This document shows positions 53,908-60,911 of a stretch of 60,911 nt of DNA, piece after piece. Below the pieces are notes generated by a model. It ran no database searches and was not told the DNA's origin. It worked only from the letters and a program-made list of their open reading frames with translations. A program made the translations under genes and the position numbers. The stretch spans positions 1-60,911 of the forward strand of contig JAJFLA010000039.1 in NCBI GenBank assembly GCA_021772935.1. Reading direction: 5' to 3'. Position 1 is the first letter of the stretch. Every line of letters starts with the position of its first letter. Origin of the DNA: Gammaproteobacteria bacterium (GTDB lineage Bacteria; Pseudomonadota; Gammaproteobacteria; Xanthomonadales; SZUA-36).

Positions 53908-54371
53908 TCCGTGTCAGACCCATCTAGTGCACTGATAGCCTCAAGCAATTCTTCTGCCCTGCGCCTGAACAGAGCCAGTGTCTCTATATGGGCATAACGT
54001 ACAATGCCTTTTTCATCAACGAGGAAAACAGCCCTTTTCATACCAAGAGCACCTTTGCACCCATAGCGTTTTGCTACTTCCAAATCCAAATCGGAAAGCA
54101 ACACAAACGGCAGCTCATGTTTGTCGCGAAATTTTTGGTGGGATTCCAGGTCATCAGAACTAATACCCACGACAGACACTCCCAGGTCAGCAAACGCTTC
54201 AATTCCATCACGATATTCACACAACTGACGTGTACAAACCGGTGTGTTATCACCCGGATAAAACACCAGCAGTACCCTTTCACCCGTGTGATCCGACAAT
54301 CGATAGTTATCACCACCATCACTTTGCAGGCTGAATTCGGGAGCTTTGTCATTCAGCATTACCATTATCAT
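53904..54371 (-). CDS. Peroxiredoxin (PrxQ/BCP type)
   Basis: 155-residue thioredoxin-fold peroxidase that reduces H2O2 and organic hydroperoxides. The peroxidatic Cys46 lies in VFYPGDNTPVCTRQLCEYRD, and the second cysteine five residues on (Cys51) is the resolving Cys of the PrxQ/BCP (alpha-2-helix) atypical 2-Cys class. Three in-frame ATGs lie within the first five codons (MIMVM), so the exact start is uncertain by a few residues. It is coupled to the hypothetical gene downstream and divergent from the patatin gene 111 bases away. Confidence 0.92.
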   Translation of the reverse strand: MIMVMLNDKAPEFSLQSDGGDNYRLSDHTGERVLLVFYPGDNTPVCTRQLCEYRDGIEAFADLGVSVVGISSDDLESHQKFRDKHELPFVLLSDLDLEVAKRYGCKGALGMKRAVFLVDEKGIVRYAHIETLALFRRRAEELLEAISALDGSDTD

Positions 54372-54482
54372 TCTCCTTCACATGTAAAGACCGCTTCTTC
54401 ATCAGTTTTGATGCGCTACACTGGCTGGTCAATTGTAACCGGCACGGTTAAAATCGAAGCCCAACACACAGGCTGCCTAAGC

Positions 54483-55724
54483 ATGCTCACAATACACCAG
54501 GCTCTGGCTCCCAACCAGATGCAATCTCAATCCAAAATTGGTCTGGCCATTGCCGGCGGCGGACCGGTCGGTGCCATTTATGAGTTGGGCGCACTACGCG
54601 CACTTGATGAAAGTATTAATGGCTTGAAAATGCATAAACTGGATGTTTACGTGGGAGTCAGTTCGGGTGCTTTAATCGCAGCCAGTCTCGCCAACCGCAT
54701 AACAACAAAAGAAATGTGCCGGATTTTCATGGGTCAGGAATACGCCAGCCTGAGTTTCGATCCTGAACATTTGATGCGACCCGCTTATCAGGAATATTTC
54801 CAACGGGCTTCCAGGTTGCCGGCGATTCTGAGTGAGGCATTACTGAGCATGATTCGACACCCCGTGCAATCCAGTATCTCAGAACTGGTTAGCAAGTTGG
54901 GGCAAGCCGTACCCAGCGGTATCTTCAACAATGAGACCATTCACAACTTCCTGAAAAAAGCATTCAATATTACCGGTCGTAGTAATGAATTTGATCAACT
55001 GCTGTGCGAGCTATATATCGTGGCGGTTGAACTGGACAGCGGTACTGCGGTCCGTTTTGGTAACGAAACAAATCGTGATGTCACCATTTCACGGGCAGTA
55101 CAAGCCAGCGCCGCCTTACCGGGTCTTTACCCACCTGTCGAAATCAATGGACATCATTACGTCGATGGTGCGTTGCGACGGACATTGCACGCATCGGCCG
55201 CATTGGACCAGGGTGTCGATCTGCTCATTGGCATCAACCCCCTGGTGCCGTTCGACGGCAGTCTGGCGAACTCTGACAAAGAGATATCTGAGCAAAAACT
55301 GACTCGTGGCGGTTTACCGCTAATATTATCGCAAACGTTTCGTGCCATGATTCAGTCGCGCATGGAGGCAGGTTTCAAGAAATACTACAGCAGTCACCCA
55401 TTTGCCGACCTAGTGCTTGCGGAACCGAACCGCCAGGATGAAGAAGTTTTCTTTACCAATATCTTCAGCTACGCCAGCCGCAAAGCACTGTGTGAGCATG
55501 CCTACCAGGCCACACGTAAGGATTTGCTGGCTCGACGTAGTGAGTTAAACCCGATACTCGAAAAGCGTGGTATGTCTTTAAACATCGATTTGCTCAAGGA
55601 CACACAACGCAGCCTCGCCGAAAGTATCGGCGAAGGCCAATCCAGCCACGCTAACCTGGCGCGCGACCTGTCCAGCGTGCTGGACAATCTTGACGACCTG
55701 CTGGACGATCACCAGTCCAGCTAA
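54483..55724 (+). CDS. Patatin-like phospholipase family protein
   Basis: 413-residue serine acyl hydrolase with the patatin Ser-Asp dyad. The oxyanion motif is IAGGGPVGAIYELGALRAL, the nucleophile elbow GVSSGAL puts Ser60 at the active site, and YVDGALRRT supplies Asp228. The open frame extends far upstream across the divergent peroxiredoxin gene, so I start at ATG 54483; ATG 54519 is an alternative with equal motif coverage. The C-terminal 80 residues (DTQRSLAESIGEGQ, DLDDLLDDHQ) are acidic and helical. No signal peptide. Likely hydrolyses phospholipid or acyl esters inside the cell; ends four bases from the convergent fatty acyl reductase gene. Confidence 0.9.
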   Translation: MLTIHQALAPNQMQSQSKIGLAIAGGGPVGAIYELGALRALDESINGLKMHKLDVYVGVSSGALIAASLANRITTKEMCRIFMGQEYASLSFDPEHLMRPAYQEYFQRASRLPAILSEALLSMIRHPVQSSISELVSKLGQAVPSGIFNNETIHNFLKKAFNITGRSNEFDQLLCELYIVAVELDSGTAVRFGNETNRDVTISRAVQASAALPGLYPPVEINGHHYVDGALRRTLHASAALDQGVDLLIGINPLVPFDGSLANSDKEISEQKLTRGGLPLILSQTFRAMIQSRMEAGFKKYYSSHPFADLVLAEPNRQDEEVFFTNIFSYASRKALCEHAYQATRKDLLARRSELNPILEKRGMSLNIDLLKDTQRSLAESIGEGQSSHANLARDLSSVLDNLDDLLDDHQSS

Positions 55725-55728
55725 ATCA

Positions 55729-57717
55729 CTACCAGTGAATACCTCGCATCAGGCTGGCGAAAGCAATCTGCTCTTGCGATGCTTGTTGCTGGTCTTCGGA
55801 AACACCCTTGGCTGCTGATGAGTCCGGGAACATCCGGAACGCACTGTTCATCACAATTTCGGCTATCTTTGGTGCTACTGCATGCAGCATCTGCGCAAAA
55901 ATCCCGAGTCGCGTTGCAATTCTCTGCGGTTTGTATATGACGGCTTGTTTGACAAAAGCAGCGGCCTCATCCGGCGTGATTGTCGGTACATTGTCATACA
56001 TTTTGGTCGGCGCAATCATGGGTGTACGCACCAATGGCATATTGATCGACGTGAACGTAATACCCGTATCACTGAACTCAGCAGAAGCGCAGCGTGAAAA
56101 TGCATCCAAAGCTGCTTTAGACGCTACATAGGCCGAAAAACGCGGTGAATTGGTCAGTACACCAATGGAAGAAATATTAATAACCTGACCCTTTTTGCGC
56201 GCTGACATTCCCGGTAATGCCCGCAAGATAAGACGCAAACTACCAAAATAGTTCAATTGCATGGTTCGCTCAAAATCATGGAAACGGTCACATGAAAGTG
56301 CTATGGATCGACGTATGGAGCGCCCGGCATTATTGACCAGTATATCGATCACACCATGGTCCTCCATGATTTGGTCTATCAAAGAATCACAGGCATCAAG
56401 GTCGCTGACATCACAGGGATAGCTCCATGCCTTGCCACCCATCTTTTCTATTTCATCGAGGGATTCCGCTAATTTTTCCACCCCGCGAGCAACCAGTATG
56501 ACCTTTGCACCGGCTCTTGCCATCATGACAGAGGTGGCGTGACCTATACCCGAAGAGGCACCGGTAACGACCACAGTTTTGCCTCGCACATGGCCACGCA
56601 GACTGCGATCGATGAAAAGGTCAGGATCAAGATTTCTTTCCCAGTAATCCCATAACCGCCAGGCATAATCATCGAGCCTGGGCAGCATGATTCCACTGCC
56701 CTTGAGGGCGCGCTCGGTTTCACGACTATCAAACTTGGTCGGGTAATTGACAAATTTCATCATGTCCGGTGGCAGGCCCAGGTCTTTCATGAGCTGGTTG
56801 GAAATCCGGCGAATGGGCGGCAACATGCGCAGGCCCTGCTTGATGGCTGCAGGTATGTAGTTAAACAGACGGGCATCAATGCGCATGGTCATTTGCGGGG
56901 CATGGGCTGCGCTGGCAAACATGTTGAGTACCTCGCCGATGCGCTTGGGCTTGGGATCGGTCAGATGAAAACACTGGCCATCGAGCTTGGGCTTGTGTGC
57001 AATATGAATCGTGGCATTGACCACATAATCGACTGGAACGATATTAATGCGACCCCCTTCTATGCCCAACGTCGGCATCCAGGCAGGCATCATTTTGCGC
57101 ATTTTCTGAATCAGCTTAAAGAAGTAATAGGGGCCATCAATCTTGTCAATAACACCCGTTTCCGAGTGGCCCACAACGATACCGGGTCGATAAACACGCC
57201 ACGGCACACGACACTCACGTCTGACGATGCCTTCAGAATCATGCTTGGTACGGAAATAGGCATTATCCAGGCCCGTTGCATCTTCGAACATATCTTCACG
57301 GAAGATACCTGGATACAATCCGGCGGCAGCAATTGAGCTCATGTGGTGAAAACGTTTTAGCTTGATGTTTTCCGCAAAACGCACCGCGTTGTGGGTGCCA
57401 TCTACATTCACTTTGATCTGGCTTTCAGCATCCGCCATCAAATCATAGACCGCGGCAAGGTGGAACATGTGGTCTATTTCACCATCCAGTTCCCGCCGCT
57501 TTTTAACGGGTATACCCAACATGGGCGCGGTCAGATCACCTGTTATCGGAATAACACGCTTGGCGCCATTTCCCCAATCCTTCTTCTGCGCCTCAAATTT
57601 CTTCTTTGAATCCTTCCGGACCAGGACGTAAATCGTGGCTTTCTTTTTTTTCAAAAGCAGTTCACCAATCAGGTTATGACCGATAAAGCCGGTCCCGCCG
57701 GTAATAAAGTAGTTCAT
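55729..57717 (-). CDS. Long-chain fatty acyl-CoA/aldehyde reductase (Marinobacter FAR type), dual SDR
   Basis: 662-residue protein with two reductase domains. Residues 1-370 form an extended SDR with MNYFITGGTGFIGHNLIGEL, HLAAVYDLMADAESQ and YFRTKHDSEGIVRREC; from about 380 a classical SDR has VVVTGASSGIGHATSVMMA, ILVNNAGRSIRRSIALSCDR and YVASKAALDAFSRCA. It closely follows the Marinobacter fatty acyl-CoA reductase of 661 residues as I recall it, block by block, to the ending MRGIHW. Expected reaction: acyl-CoA to aldehyde (N-domain) to fatty alcohol (C-domain), NADPH-dependent. GGAGGA precedes ATG 57717. No wax-ester synthase is in the window. Divergent from the ACBP-TetR pair. Confidence 0.9.
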   Translation of the reverse strand: MNYFITGGTGFIGHNLIGELLLKKKKATIYVLVRKDSKKKFEAQKKDWGNGAKRVIPITGDLTAPMLGIPVKKRRELDGEIDHMFHLAAVYDLMADAESQIKVNVDGTHNAVRFAENIKLKRFHHMSSIAAAGLYPGIFREDMFEDATGLDNAYFRTKHDSEGIVRRECRVPWRVYRPGIVVGHSETGVIDKIDGPYYFFKLIQKMRKMMPAWMPTLGIEGGRINIVPVDYVVNATIHIAHKPKLDGQCFHLTDPKPKRIGEVLNMFASAAHAPQMTMRIDARLFNYIPAAIKQGLRMLPPIRRISNQLMKDLGLPPDMMKFVNYPTKFDSRETERALKGSGIMLPRLDDYAWRLWDYWERNLDPDLFIDRSLRGHVRGKTVVVTGASSGIGHATSVMMARAGAKVILVARGVEKLAESLDEIEKMGGKAWSYPCDVSDLDACDSLIDQIMEDHGVIDILVNNAGRSIRRSIALSCDRFHDFERTMQLNYFGSLRLILRALPGMSARKKGQVINISSIGVLTNSPRFSAYVASKAALDAFSRCASAEFSDTGITFTSINMPLVRTPMIAPTKMYDNVPTITPDEAAAFVKQAVIYKPQRIATRLGIFAQMLHAVAPKIAEIVMNSAFRMFPDSSAAKGVSEDQQQASQEQIAFASLMRGIHW

Positions 57718-57795
57718 AGATGTCCTCCGATCCCTTGATGTAATAAATTGGCAAGTCACGCAATCTTATCAGAATAGCAAACCGTTCCCATGCTG

Positions 57796-57814
57796 TTACA
57801 ATCTGTATCTGTAA
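57796..57814. promoter_or_regulatory. Candidate operator between the acyl reductase and ACBP genes
   Basis: TTACA-N9-TGTAA is a clean 19-bp dyad lying between the divergent starts (78 bases from the reductase ATG and 31 from the ACBP ATG). Its size suits a TetR-family dimer, and a TetR gene is second in the ACBP transcript, so autoregulation and joint control are an attractive inference. Confidence 0.45.
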
Positions 57815-57845
57815 ATGAGAATGAACCAGCATGGAGATTTCCCGG

Positions 57846-58115
57846 ATGACAGCAAACAATTCCCGCTTCGAACAGGCGGCCGTTGCAGCCAAATTATTAC
57901 CACAACGACCAGATAACGATACGCTGCTACAACTTTATGCACTTTACAAGCAGGGTTCCGTCGGTGACGTGTCCGGTGAAAAACCGGGTTTTTTTGACTT
58001 TGTTGCCGCTGCAAAATATGAAGCCTGGGAACGATTTCAGGGACTTTCACAGGATGACGCCCGCAGCCAGTATATTGATCTGGTTACTAAGCTCGGCGGC
58101 TCAATAGACGGCTGA
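57846..58115 (+). CDS. Acyl-CoA-binding protein
   Basis: 89-residue four-helix acyl-CoA-binding protein. The family block [21 protein letters not shown] is seen in two overlapping pieces ([15 protein letters not shown], then [20 protein letters not shown]), with [10 protein letters not shown] closing. I start at ATG 57846 (GGAG at good spacing), which gives the 86-90 residues usual for ACBP. ACBPs sequester long-chain acyl-CoA and are patchily distributed in bacteria; the divergent acyl-CoA reductase would be an obvious client. 19 bases separate it from the TetR gene. Confidence 0.93.
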   Translation: MTANNSRFEQAAVAAKLLPQRPDNDTLLQLYALYKQGSVGDVSGEKPGFFDFVAAAKYEAWERFQGLSQDDARSQYIDLVTKLGGSIDG

Positions 58116-58134
58116 CAATCAGGCCGGACCAGGT

Positions 58135-58773
58135 ATGACGCGCCGCAACACACGGGAGCTCGTTCTTGCCACCAGTCTGCTGTTGTTTAACGAATTCGGT
58201 GAGCCAAACGTCAGTACCAACCATATCGCGGACGAGGCGGATATCAGCCCTGGTAATCTCTATTATCATTTTCGCAGCAAGGATGATATCGCCCTGGAGC
58301 TGTTCAAACGGTATTTGTTACATGTTCAGCCATTGCTGGAACTCGAGCAGCACTCAGCACACGAAGCAGAAGACCTGTGTCTGCGCCTGCACCTGATTTT
58401 CGAAGCAATGGGCCGCTTTCGTTTCCTGTTTCGCGACCTCAACGATCTTTATGCCCGAATTAAAAACGTCCGACGGGCATTCAATGGTCTGCTCGGCCGG
58501 CAGCGCAACGCATTGTTGGCCCTGTTCTCGGGCTTACAGAAAAACGGTGTAATGGAAATTGACCAACACGACAGCGAGGTTTTGGCCGATAACATGTTGC
58601 TGTTGATGACCTACTGGATACCTTTCGCTGAAGTACGTGGCGACCCGGGTCTCGCCGATGGCACGGTGCTTTCCGAGTCAGTGGCACGTGTGCTGCATCT
58701 GGTCCTGCCTTATTTGCGTCAACCAGAAGCCAGCCAGGTTGAGGCATTGGCCAATACTTACAGACAGGTCTGA
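58135..58773 (+). CDS. TetR/AcrR family transcriptional regulator
   Basis: 212-residue repressor-type regulator. N-terminal helix-turn-helix at about 25-48: [20 protein letters not shown], followed by [16 protein letters not shown]. The remaining all-helical domain ([20 protein letters not shown]) should bind an effector, plausibly acyl-CoA given the ACBP and acyl-CoA reductase neighbours. CAGG lies close to the ATG. Likely target is the dyad at 57796-57814. The family is certain; ligand and target are inference. Confidence 0.92.
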   Translation: MTRRNTRELVLATSLLLFNEFGEPNVSTNHIADEADISPGNLYYHFRSKDDIALELFKRYLLHVQPLLELEQHSAHEAEDLCLRLHLIFEAMGRFRFLFRDLNDLYARIKNVRRAFNGLLGRQRNALLALFSGLQKNGVMEIDQHDSEVLADNMLLLMTYWIPFAEVRGDPGLADGTVLSESVARVLHLVLPYLRQPEASQVEALANTYRQV

Positions 58774-58927
58774 GAAAATTTGATACCAGCGTGTTAATTT
58801 GTATCCAAAATTGCCCCACGCGTAACCCTTTTTCCTGCTGATTAGATAGCAGGAACACATTTATGTGGCTTAACTTAGGAAGCCTATGAACAAGTCATGG
58901 GTAATGCAACCAACTTTTTTCAACTCC

Positions 58928-60427
58928 CTACTCGATCGGCTGGTTATCTTGTTTGTTTAACAGCATTGTGAAGTTGAAGGTACTACCAACCCCAAGCTCA
59001 CTCTCCACCCATATTTCACCACCCATCATCTCAGTCAGCATTTTGCTGATCGCAAGCCCGAGCCCTGTTCCACCATACTTTCGGGTGCTGGTCGCATCGA
59101 CCTGGGTGAAGGACTGAAACAGATGCTCCTGATGTTCGGGTGAAATACCAATTCCTGTGTCACTCACTGTAAAATGAAGTAATGCAGATTCATCACCCTG
59201 CTTCTTCACTCCAATATTTACAGTAACCTTTCCTGCGGTTTCGGTGAATTTCACCGCATTGTCACCCAGATAGGTAAGTATTTGGTCAAGACGCTGCGCG
59301 TCACCCGTTAGTGCAACAGGAACATCCGGCTCAACATTGACACTCAGTTCTACACCTTTTTCCTTTGCACTATTGCCGATCTGACTGGAAAAGTTTTCCA
59401 CGATGTCTTTGAGACAGAAATCGATCATTTTCAGCTCATATTTACCTGAATCCAGATTGGTTAAGTCAAGGATGTCAGTGATGATACGCAGCAAGGAATT
59501 CGCTGCCTGGTTCGATTTTTGGAGATAGTCGCGTTGTTTCAGATCGAGTTCAGTGCCCAGCACTAAGTGCGACATGCCAATTATGGCGTTCATCGGTGTG
59601 TGCAACTCATGGCTCATATTGGCAAGAAATTCAGACTTGGCCTGGTTGGCCATTTCTGCCCTCTCTTTGGCGATCAGTAGGTCAGCGGTGCGTTCATCCA
59701 CCAGTTCCCGAAGGTGGTCCCGGTGACGTTCCAGTTCCACATAATTTTCCTTGAGTTCATTAATCAATCTCTCATTGGTATGGCTCAGACTCAAGCTATC
59801 AAACAGGTTACGATTAAATTTACGACCGCTTGCAAGAAGCTGTCCGGTATATACCAGAACCAACATAGCGAGTATGAAGTAACCCGACTCCCCCTGTGAC
59901 AGCAGAACGATTAGAACAAAAGAGAGCACCGGTAAAACAAAAGCGGGTAAAGCTGGATAAAAAGTAGCATTGGATGGTACAGCCCCGGCTGTGATACCGG
60001 TGAGTAAAAGTATCAAGATAACCTGATATTGGGCTGGCCAACCCGGATCAAACAGCAAGGCAAGCCAGCCCCATGAGAGCCCTGACAGAAGCGCCCCTAC
60101 CCAAACTGCTTTTGCCCATAAACCGAGATCATGCAGGTGATTTGTTCTATGTGAAAAAACAGAGCAAAGCACCAGTCTGGCTGCCGTAACAATACCAAGC
60201 CCTGTTATCCAGGCAATCAGTAAGGTTTTATCTGCCACGGGCCAGAAAACTGCTGTACCAAGCAGAGCGGCAATATAACCAAAGATGAGCGTGATTGGGG
60301 TCTGTCGATATAAAATCTTTACCTGTTCATTATGAACAGCCGATGAAACGTCAGTAGCTATGCGCTCGTTCTTCAAGTGATTCCCTTCGTAATCACCATT
60401 ACCAGCTATTGGACCGTGATCTTTCAT
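58928..60427 (-). CDS. Membrane sensor histidine kinase
   Basis: 499-residue kinase. Residues about 40-200 hold six hydrophobic segments ([32 protein letters not shown] and others), then a coiled coil (about 218-260). The HisKA box is [20 protein letters not shown] with phospho-acceptor His273 and His in place of the more common Arg; HATPase motifs are GDNAVKFTE (N box), VSDTGIGIS (G1), [17 protein letters not shown] (F/G2). It ends just after the ATPase domain with no receiver or HPt domain. No response regulator gene is in the window, so it is orphan here. Confidence 0.92.
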   Translation of the reverse strand: MKDHGPIAGNGDYEGNHLKNERIATDVSSAVHNEQVKILYRQTPITLIFGYIAALLGTAVFWPVADKTLLIAWITGLGIVTAARLVLCSVFSHRTNHLHDLGLWAKAVWVGALLSGLSWGWLALLFDPGWPAQYQVILILLLTGITAGAVPSNATFYPALPAFVLPVLSFVLIVLLSQGESGYFILAMLVLVYTGQLLASGRKFNRNLFDSLSLSHTNERLINELKENYVELERHRDHLRELVDERTADLLIAKERAEMANQAKSEFLANMSHELHTPMNAIIGMSHLVLGTELDLKQRDYLQKSNQAANSLLRIITDILDLTNLDSGKYELKMIDFCLKDIVENFSSQIGNSAKEKGVELSVNVEPDVPVALTGDAQRLDQILTYLGDNAVKFTETAGKVTVNIGVKKQGDESALLHFTVSDTGIGISPEHQEHLFQSFTQVDATSTRKYGGTGLGLAISKMLTEMMGGEIWVESELGVGSTFNFTMLLNKQDNQPIE

Positions 60428-60491
60428 TGTTCACTGCAGTTAAGTGGTTGCTCCAAAAAGAGTATTTTCTTAAACGCTACCAAAATAACTC

Positions 60492-60506
60492 ATACTAAGT
60501 CAGTAT
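60492..60506. promoter_or_regulatory. Short dyad upstream of the histidine kinase gene
   Basis: ATACT-N5-AGTAT, 65 bases before the kinase start, in an AT-rich stretch without genes. A second palindrome, GGGTATACCC, lies near 60583. Either may be an operator; evidence is the symmetry only. Confidence 0.25.
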
Positions 60507-60671
60507 ACTCGCTTTAGGCTTGTTTCGTTATTTCGCCCAACATATAAAAACGCCTACTTAAAATACCTTAATGAAAGTTCCAGGGTATACCCAGAACGTT
60601 CCTTCGTTGGCCTTGATCCCAACGATGATGGCAAAGGTGACAGTCGGTAAGAACGGCGGACCATAACGGAT

Positions 60672-60763
60672 CAGGCCAGCCTCTCGAGCGGCCCCCGGGC
60701 TCACCTTCTCCCTGCGTCCACGGCATACCGTTCATGTCGTGTTAGTGCTTGGTGTTACCACAT
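60672..60763. repeat. First copy of a long direct repeat
   Basis: Starts CAGGCCAGCCTCTCGA and ends GTTAGTGCTTGGTGTTACC followed by ACAT; the shared blocks CTCACCTTCTCCCTG and ATACCGTTCATG lie between. The same series recurs from 60815, about 145 bases on. The 60440-60670 stretch before it shows no gene. Confidence 0.7.
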
Positions 60764-60814
60764 CCGTTAACTGCAATGCCGTGCGATACTGACACAATCG
60801 CGCCGCACATGGCC

Positions 60815-60911
60815 CAGGCCAGCCTCTCGACCGGTTCCCGGTCTCACCTTCTCCCTGTGCTCTATCGCGATATACCGTTCATGGCTGGGTTAGTGCTTGG
60901 TGTTACCACAT
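60815..60911. repeat. Second copy of the long direct repeat, at the window edge
   Basis: Same blocks as 60672-60763 in the same order, with substitutions and a few extra bases in the middle. It ends exactly at the window edge, so more copies may follow. No coding potential is seen in either unit. Confidence 0.7.

Noticed and set aside
53988-54482. Upstream extension of the patatin frame
   Set aside because: It is antisense to the peroxiredoxin gene and shows no conserved segment; the patatin motif begins just after 54519.
60672-60911. Integron attC sites
   Set aside because: The units lack a proper GTTRRRY core with matching RYYYAAC partner and no integrase is in the window; kept only as direct repeats.
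60672-60911. CRISPR array
   Set aside because: Units are far longer than CRISPR repeats, imperfect and only two in number; no cas gene is present.

Overview
The window looks like the chromosome of a free-living, probably marine, gammaproteobacterium of moderate GC. The case rests on the families present: an enterobacterial-type glycogen operon, a FadE-type acyl-CoA dehydrogenase, DUF1302/DUF1329 envelope proteins, a Marinobacter-type fatty acyl reductase, an acyl-CoA-binding protein and a polyhydroxyalkanoate-system protein. I see no rRNA, tRNA, CRISPR array or complete insertion sequence. The Cellvibrionales/Spongiibacteraceae neighbourhood is a guess only.

Layout. 1-12156 (minus strand) is a compact glycogen/maltodextrin operon, glk-malQ-glgC-glgA-glgB-glgP-glgX, with overlapping or abutting genes; glgX runs off the left edge. 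12157-12620 holds its upstream region and a small inverted-repeat (MITE-like) element that abuts a flavin-dependent halogenase gene. 14234-17992 (minus) is a lipid-type operon: a PlsC-like acyltransferase and a GNAT N-acyltransferase that look like one fusion protein split by a single in-frame TAA, then a DinB-like protein, a TANGO2/NRDE protein and an Asp/Asn beta-hydroxylase-family enzyme. A second MITE-like element lies at 18010-18270. 18642-22822 (plus) encodes an RND efflux adaptor and pump. 23102-26917 (minus) is an operon of a ThDP-dependent acetolactate-synthase-like enzyme, an aldehyde dehydrogenase and an SDR. A DUF3179 protein, FadE and a large secreted coiled-coil protein of unknown function follow to 33714.

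34201-38454 (plus) encodes one polypeptide carrying both a GH31 and a GH13 glycosidase domain. A FkbM methyltransferase gene flanked by short direct repeats follows. 39489-52689 (minus) is a seven-gene envelope/lipid locus: penicillin-acylase-type Ntn hydrolase, secreted lipase, DUF1302, DUF1329, YCF48-like protein, MMPL/HpnN-type RND protein and an alpha/beta hydrolase.

52911-60427 carries lipid-associated and redox genes: a PHA-system protein with a candidate FNR/Anr box, a hypothetical protein coupled to a peroxiredoxin, a patatin phospholipase, a long-chain fatty acyl reductase divergent from an ACBP-TetR pair across a candidate operator, and a membrane histidine kinase. The right edge (60672-60911) holds two copies of a repeat of about 95 bp that may continue outside the window.

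As a whole the genes describe a cell that stores and recycles glucose polymers, hydrolyses external glucans, handles acyl lipids at its envelope and can reduce acyl-CoA to alcohols. The best leads for something undescribed are the seven-gene envelope locus, the stop-interrupted PlsC-GNAT gene with its hydroxylase neighbour, the GH31-GH13 fusion and the 905-residue secreted coiled-coil protein.
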